64,000 bases of DNA, taken from NCBI RefSeq assembly GCF_003002955.1, contig NZ_PVTJ01000002.1, positions 186,001 through 250,000 on the forward strand, written 5' to 3'. A model generated the notes under the pieces. It saw only the letters and a program-made list of their open reading frames with translations. It had not been told where the DNA came from and did not search any database. Positions 35,551 to 44,462 of this stretch are shown here, piece after piece. Within the stretch, counting starts at the first letter, position 1; each line of letters begins with the position of its first letter. The translations under genes and the position numbers were made by a program. This stretch comes from Glycomyces artemisiae. GTDB lineage: Bacteria; Actinomycetota; Actinomycetes; Mycobacteriales; Micromonosporaceae.

Positions 35551-36609
35551 TTACAGCGTGTTGGCGAGGCTGACGACCTCGACGTCCATCGACGAGTTCG
35601 CGGGGAAGTCGATGCGGGAGGGCGCGACGCCCGCGGCGACGAGGTGCGAGCCGAGCGCGGCGACCATCGCGCCGTTGTCGGTGCACAGCTTCGGGCGCGG
35701 GTACCGCAGCGTCAGGCCCGCGGCCTCGGCGCGCTCGGCCGCGAGGCCGCGCAGGCGCGAGTTCGCGGCGACCCCGCCGCCGAGGAGGATCGTCTCGACG
35801 CCGTGCTCCTTCGCGGCCAGGATCGCCTTGCGGGTGAGGACGTCGCAGACGGCCTCCTGGAACGCGGCCGCCACGTCGTTGACGGGCACGTCCTCGCCGT
35901 CGGCGCGGCGCGCCTCGATCCACCGCGCCACCGCGGTCTTCAAACCGGAGAACGAGAAGTCGTAGCGGTGCCGCTCCTGGTCCTTCGGCGCGGACAGGCC
36001 GCGCGGGAACTCCACGAACGCCCGGTCGCCGTCCTTCGCGGCCCGGTCGATGTACGGGCCGCCGGGGAACGGCAGGCCCAGCAGGCGCGCGACCTTGTCG
36101 AACGCCTCGCCCGCGGCGTCGTCGATGCTCGCGCCGAGCTGCGTGACCTTCCCGGCGAGGTCCTCGACCATCATGATCGTCGAGTGCCCGCCCGAGACGA
36201 GCAGCCCGATCGCGGGCTCGGGGATCGGCCCGTTCTCCAGGGTGTCGACGGCGATGTGCGCCGACAGGTGGTTGACGCCGTACAGCGGGACGCCCGTGGC
36301 GATCGAGTACGCCTTCGCGGCGCCGACGCCGACCATGAGCGCCCCGGCCAGGCCCGGCCCCGCCGTGACGGCGATCCCGTCGAGGTCGCCGAGCGCGAGC
36401 CCGGCGTCGTCGAGGGCCCGCTGCACCGTCGGCACCATGGCCTCCAGGTGCGCGCGGGACGCCACCTCCGGCACGACCCCGCCGAAGCGCGCGTGCTCGT
36501 CCACCGACGACGCGACCGCGTCGGCCAGCAGCTCGTGGCCGCGCACGATCCCCACACCGGTCTCGTCGCACGACGTCTCGATGCCCATCACCACAGGTTC
36601 GGTCTTCAC
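35551..36609 (-). CDS. tsaD: tRNA N6-adenosine threonylcarbamoyltransferase
   Basis: This 352-residue Kae1/TsaD protein transfers threonylcarbamoyl to A37 of ANN-decoding tRNAs. H114 and H118 in [10 protein letters not shown] bind the metal. [10 protein letters not shown] opens the ASKHA fold, [11 protein letters not shown] is the phosphate loop and [13 protein letters not shown] lies near residue 275. The GTG start at 36609 overlaps the rimI stop by 4 bp (GTGA). TsaB and TsaE, its bacterial partners, are two and three genes upstream, so the whole t6A transfer complex is encoded together. Confidence 0.95.
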   Translation of the reverse strand: MKTEPVVMGIETSCDETGVGIVRGHELLADAVASSVDEHARFGGVVPEVASRAHLEAMVPTVQRALDDAGLALGDLDGIAVTAGPGLAGALMVGVGAAKAYSIATGVPLYGVNHLSAHIAVDTLENGPIPEPAIGLLVSGGHSTIMMVEDLAGKVTQLGASIDDAAGEAFDKVARLLGLPFPGGPYIDRAAKDGDRAFVEFPRGLSAPKDQERHRYDFSFSGLKTAVARWIEARRADGEDVPVNDVAAAFQEAVCDVLTRKAILAAKEHGVETILLGGGVAANSRLRGLAAERAEAAGLTLRYPRPKLCTDNGAMVAALGSHLVAAGVAPSRIDFPANSSMDVEVVSLANTL

Positions 36610-37070
36610 AAATCCATCCTCATCACGGCGGCGTCGGTGCCGGTGTGCTGGTAGTAGTTCTTGCGCACGCCGATGCCGTAGAAGCCGTACCGGTCGTACA
36701 GGCGCTGCGCCGGGACGTTGTCGACCGCGACCTCCAGGAACACCGACTTCGCGCCGCCCGCGCGGGCGCGCGCGACCAGGTCGTCCATGAGCATCGTCGC
36801 CACCCCCCGGCGCCGGTACCCGGCGTCGACGGCGATGTTGTTGATCCACGCCTCGGTGTCGCTGAACGCCGTCCCCGCGTACCCCGCGATCCGGCCCTCG
36901 GGGCCGCCCGCGGACCGGTCGAACACGGCCCGGTAGTCGTGCCCGGCCGCGAGCTCGGACCACAGCAGGCCCTCGCTCCACGCCTCGGGCCCGAAGATCG
37001 CCGTCTCCATGCGGGCCATCTCGGCCAGGTGCCACCAGCGGACCCGGCCGATCAGCAGTTCACCGTTCAT
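36606..37070 (-). CDS. rimI: Ribosomal-protein / N-alpha-acetyltransferase RimI-like
   Basis: This 154-residue GNAT enzyme has motif [21 protein letters not shown] (about 84-103) and the C-terminal [19 protein letters not shown] typical of RimI. RimI acetylates the N-terminus of ribosomal protein S18 and possibly other proteins. It lies between tsaB and tsaD in the conserved order and overlaps tsaD by 4 bp, so co-expression with t6A genes is built in. Confidence 0.92.
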   Translation of the reverse strand: MNGELLIGRVRWWHLAEMARMETAIFGPEAWSEGLLWSELAAGHDYRAVFDRSAGGPEGRIAGYAGTAFSDTEAWINNIAVDAGYRRRGVATMLMDDLVARARAGGAKSVFLEVAVDNVPAQRLYDRYGFYGIGVRKNYYQHTGTDAAVMRMDL

Positions 37071-37101
37071 CAGTCAAGGAGTACCACGCCGCGCCGGCCG
37101 G

Positions 37102-37788
37102 TCACGCCCCGCTCGCGGGCCGAGCGGGCGGCGCCACCGCGCCCTTCGCGGGCTGCGCGTCCGGACGCCGCAGGTACAAAGGCGTCAACTGCTCCGACGG
37201 CGCGCCCGACAGCAGCCGCGGCGCGGCCAGCTCCACGAGCTTCACCAGGTCCGGGTACACCGCGCCGGCCTCGGCCGGCACCGGCAGCTCGGCCGCGTAC
37301 TTCGCCGCGCCCTCCCCGACCGCGTAGTCCGCGCGCGTCTCCGGCAGGTCCGCGGGCTTGCCGACCTGCGGTTCGCCTTCGCGCACACCGTCCTCGTACA
37401 CGGCCCAGTAGATCTCCTTGCGGCGCGCATCGGTCGCCGCGAGCGCCCGGCCCCGCGTGTTCCCGCCGATCCCGTCGAGCGAGCACACCCCGTACACCGG
37501 GATGCCCGCGCCGTCGGCGAACGCCGCCGCCGTGACCATCCCGACCCGCAGGCCCGTGAACGGCCCCGGGCCGACGCCCGCGACCACCGCGTCCACATCC
37601 TTCACGGTGCGCCCCGCGTCCGCGAGGCACGCCTCGATGAACGGGCCGAGCTTCTCCACGTGCCCGCGACCGTCGACCTCACGGCGGAACGCCGTCAGGA
37701 ACAGCTCCGGCTCGAACGCGGGACCGTCGAGGTCCACCAGCGCGGCCTGCACCGCGCTCGTCGAGGTGTCGAGGGCGAGGACTCTCAT
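37102..37788 (-). CDS. tsaB: t6A biosynthesis protein TsaB
   Basis: This 228-residue TsaB has the ASKHA-type N-terminus MRVLALDTSTSAVQAALVD and AVVAGVGPGPFTGLRVGM near residue 85, which mark TsaB/YeaZ. It is the scaffold that binds TsaD and TsaE. ATG 37788 overlaps the tsaE stop (ATGA). The frame is open far upstream but the overlap and N-terminal motif fix the start. A 31-bp gap precedes rimI. Confidence 0.94.
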   Translation of the reverse strand: MRVLALDTSTSAVQAALVDLDGPAFEPELFLTAFRREVDGRGHVEKLGPFIEACLADAGRTVKDVDAVVAGVGPGPFTGLRVGMVTAAAFADGAGIPVYGVCSLDGIGGNTRGRALAATDARRKEIYWAVYEDGVREGEPQVGKPADLPETRADYAVGEGAAKYAAELPVPAEAGAVYPDLVKLVELAAPRLLSGAPSEQLTPLYLRRPDAQPAKGAVAPPARPASGA

Positions 37789-38261
37789 GCGGCCGCGCCG
37801 ACCGGCAGGCCCAGCGACGCGAGCCGCTCGGCCCAGTCGCCGCCGTGCGCGTGCAGGACCGCCTCGCGCACCTCGTCCGCGCGGCGCTCGATCGCGACCT
37901 CCAGGTACGAGTCGGCGAGGCGCTCGGCCAGGCCCGCGCCCCACTCGACCACGGTCACCGCCGCGTCCACATCGGTGTCCAGGTCCAGGTCGTCGAGCTC
38001 GTCGAGGGTCTCCAGCCGGTACGCGTCGACGTGCACCAGCGGCACGCCCGCCGCACCCGCGCGGTGCGACCGCGCGATCACGAACGTGGGGCTGGTGATC
38101 CGCCCCTCCACGCCGAGCCCCGCGCCGACGCCCTGCGTCAGCGCGGTCTTCCCGGCCCCGAGCGGGCCGGTGAGGATCACGAGGTCGCCCGGTCGCAGGA
38201 CCGCGGCGAGCCGCAGCCCGAACTCGTGGGTGTCTCCGGCCGTCTGGAGCGTCAGCCTCAC
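37785..38261 (-). CDS. tsaE: tRNA t6A ATPase TsaE
   Basis: This 158-residue P-loop protein has Walker A GPLGAGKT at 32-39 and a TSPTFVIARSH stretch near residue 57 typical of YjeE/TsaE. It resets the TsaB-TsaD complex by ATP hydrolysis. It starts with GTG 38261, 38 bp after the alpha/beta hydrolase gene, and overlaps tsaB by 4 bp. Confidence 0.94.
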   Translation of the reverse strand: MRLTLQTAGDTHEFGLRLAAVLRPGDLVILTGPLGAGKTALTQGVGAGLGVEGRITSPTFVIARSHRAGAAGVPLVHVDAYRLETLDELDDLDLDTDVDAAVTVVEWGAGLAERLADSYLEVAIERRADEVREAVLHAHGGDWAERLASLGLPVGAAA

Positions 38262-38299
38262 GTCTCACTCCTCAATGTCAATGCCGTATCGATGCCGGG

Positions 38300-39499
38300 T
38301 CAGGAATCCCGGTGGTGCCCGTGGGAGAACGGCGCCCAGCGGCGGTGCCGCCCCCGGTCGCCCTCAAGCGGCTGCGCCGCCCGAGACGGCGGACCGTCAC
38401 CGATCTCCGCCGCGACTTTGTCGATCATCTCCAACAACAGTTGTGAGATCTCACCAGGATACTCCAGCTGCGGCGAATGCCCCGCCTCGGCTATGAGCTC
38501 CAATCGCGACCCCGGCAGCGCCTCCGCGAGCCGCCGCGAATGCCCCGGCGGCGTCAACGGGTCCCCGTCCCCCACCGCGACCAGGATCGGCAGGCCCTTG
38601 AACTGCGGCAGGACCGCCGTCGCATCGTGGTCGAGGATAGCGCGCGCATACCCCACGATCGACTGGATCGACGTGCGCCGGTTCATCCGCTCCACCAGCG
38701 TCACGATCGACCCCGGCGGATTCGGCGACCGGAACGCCGCCTTCCGCGTCAGCAGCCACCCCAGGTCCCCCGCCAGCAGCCGCGACCGGTCGATCAGATC
38801 CGGCGTCCACCCCGCGACCTGCTGCAGCATCGGCAGCACCGTCCGCCGCAGCCGCCGCAACGCCCGCATCGGCTTCGTCTCCACCGTGTCCAGGCCCGCC
38901 GCCGACGTCGACAGGAACGCCACGCCCTTCACCCGCTCCCGGAACTCCTCCGGGTACAAGCGGGCGTACTGCATGATCGTCATCCCGCCCATCGAATGGC
39001 CCACCAGCACCAGCGGCCCCTCCGGCGCCGCCTCCTCCAGCACGTCGTGCAGGATCTCCGCCAGATCCTCGATCGAGTACTCCGTGCGCGTCAGACCACC
39101 CGACCGGCCGTGCCCCGGCTGGTCGTACAGCACCGCCCGCAACCGCACCCCGCCCCGCACCGCATCCGCGATCGCCTTCCGCTGGAAATAGAACGTCCCC
39201 ATGTCCTGCATGTAGCCGTGGATCAGCACCACCGTCAGGCCCGCGTCCTCCGGCCCCGCCGTCTCCACGTGCACCGACGCCCCGCCCCGCGCCTCCACCG
39301 TCCGCACCGAGTTCACCGGCGGCATCTCGAACGGCTCGTGCGCGTACGGGTCCGCCGACGACGCCCGCGTCCGCCGCGCCAGATACCGCGGCACCCCGTA
39401 CGCCAGCGCCGCGCCCACCGCGATCCCGCCGGTCACGCCCCCGGCGATCGCCCAGCCGCGCGCCCGCCGGCCGCCCCGGCCCGATTGCCTCTCGCTCAT
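38300..39499 (-). CDS. Alpha/beta hydrolase with N-terminal membrane anchor
   Basis: This 399-residue alpha/beta hydrolase has a short basic N-terminus, one hydrophobic segment (about 16-35) and the hydrolase domain from about 75. The nucleophile elbow is VLVGHSMGGMT (Ser near residue 167), the oxyanion segment VVLIHGYMQDMGTF and the catalytic His AEAGHSPQLEYP near residue 340. Homologues between alr and tsaE are a conserved feature of actinomycetes. The substrate is unknown, and an acyl ester or amide is likely. It lies 65 bp after alr and 38 bp before tsaE. Confidence 0.88.
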   Translation of the reverse strand: MSERQSGRGGRRARGWAIAGGVTGGIAVGAALAYGVPRYLARRTRASSADPYAHEPFEMPPVNSVRTVEARGGASVHVETAGPEDAGLTVVLIHGYMQDMGTFYFQRKAIADAVRGGVRLRAVLYDQPGHGRSGGLTRTEYSIEDLAEILHDVLEEAAPEGPLVLVGHSMGGMTIMQYARLYPEEFRERVKGVAFLSTSAAGLDTVETKPMRALRRLRRTVLPMLQQVAGWTPDLIDRSRLLAGDLGWLLTRKAAFRSPNPPGSIVTLVERMNRRTSIQSIVGYARAILDHDATAVLPQFKGLPILVAVGDGDPLTPPGHSRRLAEALPGSRLELIAEAGHSPQLEYPGEISQLLLEMIDKVAAEIGDGPPSRAAQPLEGDRGRHRRWAPFSHGHHRDS

Positions 39500-39564
39500 G
39501 CGACCTCACTGCACAACTCAACGGGCCCAAGGGGTCCAAAGGAAGGGAAAGGAAGATGGTACGT

Positions 39565-40737
39565 CTAGTCGAGGCCCCGGTTCCACAACCGGGGAATCCG
39601 GGCACCCAGGCCCGTGAGCACATCGTTCGGGATCGTCCCCGCCCACGCCGCCCAGTCGTCCGCGTCGGGGTGCTGCTCGCCCGCGCCGATGAGCACCACC
39701 GGCTCCCCCGGCTTCACCGGGTCGTCACCGCAGTCCACCGTGAACTGGTCCATGCAGATCCGCCCGAGCACGCGGCGGCGCTTCCCCGCCAGGTACACCT
39801 CCGCCTTGTTCGACGCGGCCCGCGGAATCCCGTCCGCGTACCCCAGCGGCACCAGCGCCACATTCGTGTCCCGCTCCAGGATGTGCGTGTGACCGTAGGA
39901 GATCCCCGACCCGGCCGGCAGCCGCTTCACACTCATCACCTGGCTGCGCACCTCCACCACCGGCTGGAGGTCCACCGGGAACTGCGGCACCGGGTTGTAG
40001 CCGTACAGCGCGATCCCCGGCCGCACCAGGTCGTACCGCGTCTCCGGGTCGCTGATGAGCGCCGCCGAATTCGCGAGGTGCCGCACCTCCGGCGCCAGGC
40101 CCGCCGCGGACACCGCCGACAGGAACCGCTCGAACGCCGCCTTCTGCGCCGCATTCGCCGGATGCCCGATCTCGTCGGCGCACGCCAGATGGCTCCACGC
40201 CCCCGCGACCACCACGGACCCCGCGGCCTGGTGCTTCGCCGCCGCCTCCGCCGCGAGCTCCCACTCGTGCTCGGCGACACCGCCCCGCGACATGCCCGTG
40301 TCGCCCTTGAGATGGATCCGCGCGGGCGTCCCCGCCCTGTCCCCGGCCGCGGCGGCCGCTTCGAGCTGCGCGAGCGACGAGACGCCCAGATCGATCCCGG
40401 CGCCCACGACCTCGGCGAGGCCGGGCTGCTCGGGAGCGAAGAAGAACGCCATCACCGGCACGGCTTCCAGACCCGCCGACTGCCGGAGCTGCCACGCCTC
40501 CTTGAGGGTCACGACTCCGAGCCGGTCGGCCCCGGCCTCGGCGGCCACGCGCGCCGCCGGGACCATGCCGTGCCCGTACGCGTCGGCCTTGACCATCGCC
40601 ATCATCGGCACGCCCGCGGTGCGCGCGAGCGACTCGACGTTGTGCGCGAGCCGCCGCCAGTCCGCGCTGGCCTTCGCCAGGCCGGACATGCCGCCGTTCA
40701 CCGGCTCGGTCAGGATGCGGTAGTTGTCCATCGCCAC
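39565..40737 (-). CDS. alr: Alanine racemase
   Basis: This 390-residue PLP enzyme makes D-alanine for peptidoglycan. The PLP lysine is K50 in MAMVKADAYGHG, the catalytic tyrosine lies in GSGISYGHTHI near residue 290 and GRICMDQFTVDCG near residue 335 is the C-terminal catalytic loop. GDTGMSRGG replaces the more common DTGMGRLG but keeps the fold. The start is GTG 40737 or ATG 40731, with no clear Shine-Dalgarno. It opens the nine-gene minus-strand run and sits behind large nested inverted repeats that end metE transcription. Confidence 0.93.
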   Translation of the reverse strand: MAMDNYRILTEPVNGGMSGLAKASADWRRLAHNVESLARTAGVPMMAMVKADAYGHGMVPAARVAAEAGADRLGVVTLKEAWQLRQSAGLEAVPVMAFFFAPEQPGLAEVVGAGIDLGVSSLAQLEAAAAAGDRAGTPARIHLKGDTGMSRGGVAEHEWELAAEAAAKHQAAGSVVVAGAWSHLACADEIGHPANAAQKAAFERFLSAVSAAGLAPEVRHLANSAALISDPETRYDLVRPGIALYGYNPVPQFPVDLQPVVEVRSQVMSVKRLPAGSGISYGHTHILERDTNVALVPLGYADGIPRAASNKAEVYLAGKRRRVLGRICMDQFTVDCGDDPVKPGEPVVLIGAGEQHPDADDWAAWAGTIPNDVLTGLGARIPRLWNRGLD

Positions 40738-40752
40738 GGGTCAAGGGTACGT

Positions 40753-40835
40753 GGCGCCGCGGCGGCCCGGTCGCAGCGACCGGACCGTGCATCCCGGGCG
40801 AAACAGGAGGCACGGTCCGGAACCGCCGCGGCGCC
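40753..40835. terminator. Nested inverted repeats between metE and alr
   Basis: Outer 13-bp arms GGCGCCGCGGCGG (40753) and CCGCCGCGGCGCC (40823), inner 11-bp arms CCGGACCGTGC (40780) and GCACGGTCCGG (40810), and an alternative stem CCGGTCGC-A-GCGACCGG (40767-40783) occupy 83 bp. As a folded unit it should terminate metE transcription. The overlapping stems allow two mutually exclusive folds. Confidence 0.65.
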
Positions 40836-40844
40836 CGGCGGCCG

Positions 40845-43076
40845 CTAGGCGGCCTCGGCGCGGACGGTCCGCGCGGCCTCCACGAGCCCTTCGAGCGCGG
40901 GCACGACCTCCTCGTAGCGCCTGGTCTTCAGGCCGCAGTCGGGGTTGGCCCAGACCCGGTCGGGGCCGAGCGCGGCGACGGCGAGGCGCAGGGCCTCGGC
41001 CATCTCGGCGGCGGCGGGCACGCGCGGGGAGTGGATGTCCCATACGCCGGGGCCGATGCCGCTGCGGTACCCGGCGCGGCCGAGGTCGGCGACGACTTCC
41101 ATCTTCGAGCGCGAGGCCTCGATGGAGGTGACGTCGGCGTCGAGCGCGGCGATCGCGTCGATGACCACGCCGAACTCGGAGTAGCACAGGTGCGTGTGGA
41201 TCGCGGTGTCCGGCCGCACCCCGGAGGTCGCGAGCCGGAACGACCGCGTCGACCACTCGCGGTAGGCCGCGCGGGGCGCTTCCCGCACGGGCAGGAGCTC
41301 GCGGAGCGCGGGCTCGTCGACCTGGATGATCGCGGTCCCGGCCGCTTCGAGGTCGGCGACCTCGTCGCGCAAGGCCAGGGCGACCTGGTCGGCGGTGTCG
41401 GCCAGCGGCTGGTCGTCGCGCACGAACGACCACGCGAGGATCGTCACGGGCCCGGTGAGCATGCCCTTGACGGGCTTCGCGGTGAGCGACTGCGCGTAGG
41501 AGGTCCACGGGACGGTCATGGGCGCGGTGCGCGCGACGTCCCCGTAGAGGATCGGCGGGCGCACGCAGCGCGAGCCGTACGACTGGACCCATCCGGCGGC
41601 CGTGGTCGCGAAGCCGGTGAGGAGTTCGGCGAAGTACTGGACCATGTCGTTGCGCTCGGGCTCGCCGTGCACGAGCACGTCGATGCCGAGCCGCTCCTGC
41701 TCTGCGATGACGGCGGCGACCTCGGCCTTCATGCGGGCCTGGTAGTCGGCGTCGATCATGAGGCCCTGCCGGTGCGCCGCGCGGGCCTTGCGGAGCTCGG
41801 CGGTCTGCGGGAACGAGCCGATCGTGGTGGTCGGCAGCGGCGGCAGCGGGACGCGCTTCGCTTGGGAGGCTTGGCGGTCGGCGTAGGGCGCGCGCCGGTC
41901 GGCGCCGTCGCCGAGGGCGGCGAGGCGGTCGCGGACGGCGGCGTCGCGCCAGGCGGCGGGACTCGCGGGCCGGGCGTCGCGGGCGCCGTCCGGATCGGCC
42001 AGGACCGTGAGCTCGATGAGCTTCTGGCGTGCGAACGCGAGCCGCTCGGCAAGGAGCGGCGGCAGGCCGGTCTCGGGCGCGAGGTCCACGGGGACGTGCA
42101 GGAGCGAGGACGACGAGGCGACGCCGACGCGGTCGGTGAGGGCCTTGACGGCCTCGATGTCGGCCGCGGCGTCGGCGAGGTCGGTGCGCCAGATGTTGCG
42201 GCCGTCCACGACCCCGGCGACGATGAATGTTTCACGTGAAACATCCAGCGACGCAAGTGCTTCCAGGTCGGACCGGCCGCGGACCAGGTCGAGCGCGATG
42301 CCTTCGACGCCCGACTCCAGGAGCACCGGCAGCGACTCGCCGAACGGCCCGTAGCCCCCGGCGACGAGGATCTCCGCTTCGGCGACGAGCCGCCGGTACG
42401 CGGCGGCGACGGCCTCCAGCTCCGCGGGCGTGCGGTCGGCGCAGAGCGCGGGCTCGTCGAGCTGGATGAGCCCGGCCCCGGCTTGAGCGAGCGCGGCGAG
42501 CATCTCGACGTACACCTCCACCAGATCCCCGAGCCGGTCGAAGGGCCGGAAATCCGCGGGCGCCCCCTCGGCGGCCTTGGCGAGCAGGAGCAGCGAGGCG
42601 GGCCCGACCAGCACCGGCCGGGCGTCCAGCCCGCGCTCACGAGCCTCAAGAAACTCCGCGACGGCCTTCTCAGGCCGGGGAGCGAAGGCAGTGGCAGGCC
42701 CGATTTCAGGCACCAGGTAGTGGTAATTGGTGTCGAACCACTTGGTCATCTCCAAAGGGGCAGCGGCATCGTCCCCGCGGGCGGCGGCGAAATACGACGC
42801 GAGCCGGTCGCTGCGGCGATGACGAGGCGCAACCGCGTCGACGGCGAACGCCGCGTCCAGCACGTGGTCGTAGTAGGAGAAGACGCCCGTGGGGACCTGG
42901 TCGAGCACGGACAGGTCGTCGAGCATCTCGGCGCGGACGGCCGCGGCGGCCCGTTCGAGCCCGGCGGCGTCGAGGCGTCCGGCCCAGTGGGCTTCGAGCG
43001 CGCGCTTGAGCTCCCGGTCGGACCCGATGCGCGGGTAGCCCAGAGCGGTCGAGCGCACGGCAGTGCGATGGTTCAT
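40845..43076 (-). CDS. metE: Cobalamin-independent methionine synthase
   Basis: This 743-residue protein transfers a methyl group from methyltetrahydrofolate-triglutamate to homocysteine. Zinc ligands are H629 and C631 in IHTHLCYSEFG and C714 in NPDCGLKTRR. TTTIGSFPQTAELRKAR starts the C-terminal barrel near residue 413. ATG 43076 follows GAGGG at 43086-43090. A cobalamin riboswitch in the leader should shut it off when B12 lets MetH work. A parS site lies in codons about 278-283 and spells VSRET in a variable segment just before the conserved GRNIWRTDL. Confidence 0.95.
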   Translation of the reverse strand: MNHRTAVRSTALGYPRIGSDRELKRALEAHWAGRLDAAGLERAAAAVRAEMLDDLSVLDQVPTGVFSYYDHVLDAAFAVDAVAPRHRRSDRLASYFAAARGDDAAAPLEMTKWFDTNYHYLVPEIGPATAFAPRPEKAVAEFLEARERGLDARPVLVGPASLLLLAKAAEGAPADFRPFDRLGDLVEVYVEMLAALAQAGAGLIQLDEPALCADRTPAELEAVAAAYRRLVAEAEILVAGGYGPFGESLPVLLESGVEGIALDLVRGRSDLEALASLDVSRETFIVAGVVDGRNIWRTDLADAAADIEAVKALTDRVGVASSSSLLHVPVDLAPETGLPPLLAERLAFARQKLIELTVLADPDGARDARPASPAAWRDAAVRDRLAALGDGADRRAPYADRQASQAKRVPLPPLPTTTIGSFPQTAELRKARAAHRQGLMIDADYQARMKAEVAAVIAEQERLGIDVLVHGEPERNDMVQYFAELLTGFATTAAGWVQSYGSRCVRPPILYGDVARTAPMTVPWTSYAQSLTAKPVKGMLTGPVTILAWSFVRDDQPLADTADQVALALRDEVADLEAAGTAIIQVDEPALRELLPVREAPRAAYREWSTRSFRLATSGVRPDTAIHTHLCYSEFGVVIDAIAALDADVTSIEASRSKMEVVADLGRAGYRSGIGPGVWDIHSPRVPAAAEMAEALRLAVAALGPDRVWANPDCGLKTRRYEEVVPALEGLVEAARTVRAEAA
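42228..42243. other. parS site (ParB-binding) within metE
   Basis: TGTTTCACGTGAAACA is a 16-of-16 match to the bacterial parS consensus and a perfect palindrome. It binds ParB and nucleates the origin-proximal segregation complex. It indicates closeness to oriC, in agreement with the gyr genes about 19 kb to the right. Confidence 0.9.
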
Positions 43077-43107
43077 GTGTCAGTTCCCTCGAACTTGCGA
43101 CAGCGGG

Positions 43108-43129
43108 ACCGCGCGCGGTCGCGCGCGGT
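43108..43129 (-). promoter_or_regulatory. Hairpin between the riboswitch and metE ribosome site
   Basis: ACCGCGCGCG and CGCGCGCGGT-type arms form a near-perfect 10-bp stem 18 nt before the metE Shine-Dalgarno, with no T-tract. It may be the expression platform element that links ligand binding to translation or termination. Confidence 0.55.
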
Positions 43130-43130
43130 A

Positions 43131-43300
43131 CGCGGGCAGGTATTCGGACTCGGAGGCGCGCCGTCGCCGGCACCTACTCCCCGCCGCTTCCCAGGCCCTC
43201 GCGGGCCCAGTGCTCATGGCGGGTTTCGTTCCCCCTCACCGCTGCGGGGCAGTCCTGGATTCGCACCAGATTCCCTCTTGGCCGCGGCGCCTTGCGGCGC
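43131..43300 (-). ncRNA. Cobalamin (B12) riboswitch of metE
   Basis: Read on the minus strand, the leader has the conserved B12 elements in order: GGGAATCTGGTGCGAATCCA (43275-43256), GACTGCCCCGCAGCGGT, GAGCACTGGG, CTGGGAAGCGG and the B12 box GAGTCCGAATACCTGCC (43151-43135). The boundaries are approximate, since the P1 stem was not resolved. It precedes metE, as in many actinomycetes, and should repress it when cobalamin is present. Confidence 0.93.
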
Positions 43301-43455
43301 TGCGGAACCAGCGTCGACTGCGATGGTACGGCCGCGGCCGGGCGCGCCGTGCGTCCCGGCCAGAGTGTGAGAACCGGCGCGGGGCCCTGCGGGCCGCCGA
43401 GTAAGGTCCGAGCCGGGCCGGGACCGCGGCCCGGTACACGCCCGAGGAGGATTCG

Positions 43456-44190
43456 ATGAGCAGGAAGACCGCAGTCGTTACGGGAGCGAGCAGCGGCATC
43501 GGGGCGGCCACCGCCCGGGCACTCGCCGAAGCCGGATTCGACGTGGTCCTCGGCGCGCGCCGGGCCGACCGGCTCGCCGAGGTCGCGGCGGAGTTCGGCG
43601 GGACCGCGCGCCCGCTGGACGTCACCGACGAGCAGTCAGTGGCCGACTTCGCCGCGAAGATCGACCGGTGCGACATTCTCGTCAACAACGCGGGGGGCGC
43701 CTTCGGCCTCGACTCGATCGCGGGCGCCGACCTCGACCTGTGGCAGCGCATGTACGACGTGAACGTCCTCGGCACCGCCCGGATCACCAAGGCGCTCCTG
43801 CCGAAACTCGTCGAATCCGGCGACGGCCAGGTCGTCGTCATCGGCTCCATCGCGGGCCACCAGCCGTACCCGGGCGGCGGCGGATACAACGCCGCCAAGC
43901 ACGCCGAGGCCGCGATCACGCGGGTCCTGCGCATGGAGCTGCTCGGCCAGCCGGTGCGGGTGTGCGAGATCGACCCGGGGATGGTTGAGACGGAGTTCAG
44001 CCTCGTCCGCTTCGAGGGCGACCAGGACCGCGCCGACGCCGTCTACGCCGGGATGACCCCGCTCGTCGCCGCCGACATCGCCGACGCCATCGCCTGGGTC
44101 GCGACCCGGCCCGCCCACGTCAACATCGACCAGCTCACCATTACCCCGCGGGACCAGGCGGGCGCCCAACTGGTCCACCGCCGCCAATAA
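43456..44190 (+). CDS. Short-chain dehydrogenase/reductase
   Basis: This 244-residue classical SDR has TGASSGIGAATA (cofactor glycine motif) near residue 10, NNAGG near residue 78 and the catalytic Ser...YNAAK (IGSIAG near residue 132, YNAAKH near residue 145). NAD(P)-dependent oxidation or reduction of a small alcohol or carbonyl is expected. It is similar to the YdfG/serine 3-dehydrogenase group. ATG 43456 follows GAGGAGG. It is a single gene, divergent from metE's riboswitch leader. Confidence 0.92.
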   Translation: MSRKTAVVTGASSGIGAATARALAEAGFDVVLGARRADRLAEVAAEFGGTARPLDVTDEQSVADFAAKIDRCDILVNNAGGAFGLDSIAGADLDLWQRMYDVNVLGTARITKALLPKLVESGDGQVVVIGSIAGHQPYPGGGGYNAAKHAEAAITRVLRMELLGQPVRVCEIDPGMVETEFSLVRFEGDQDRADAVYAGMTPLVAADIADAIAWVATRPAHVNIDQLTITPRDQAGAQLVHRRQ

Positions 44191-44400
44191 GCTCTGACCA
44201 GGCACTACACAAAGTTATCCACAAGTACGTTCTTCACATTCGACACTTCCCAACCCCACCTGTTGTAGTAGATAGCAAAAACAGGCCATCCGGCACCTGC
44301 GGGATGGCGGCGACATAGGGGAATTCGCGAACGTCGCCAGGTCTCGTGCGGGGAGCTCCCCGCGCGGAACCGCCGCAGGTGCCACCTCCTCCGCGGAGAC

Positions 44401-44435
44401 CGCGGGCGGCCGGCCAGTACAGCCGGCCGCCCGCG
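44401..44435. terminator. Strong hairpin after the subtilase gene
   Basis: A perfect 14-bp stem (CGCGGGCGGCCGGC / GCCGGCCGCCCGCG) with a 7-nt loop, 27 bp past the protease stop on the minus strand. Confidence 0.75.
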
Positions 44436-44462
44436 ACGAACCACAGATCAAGACCTCCAGCG

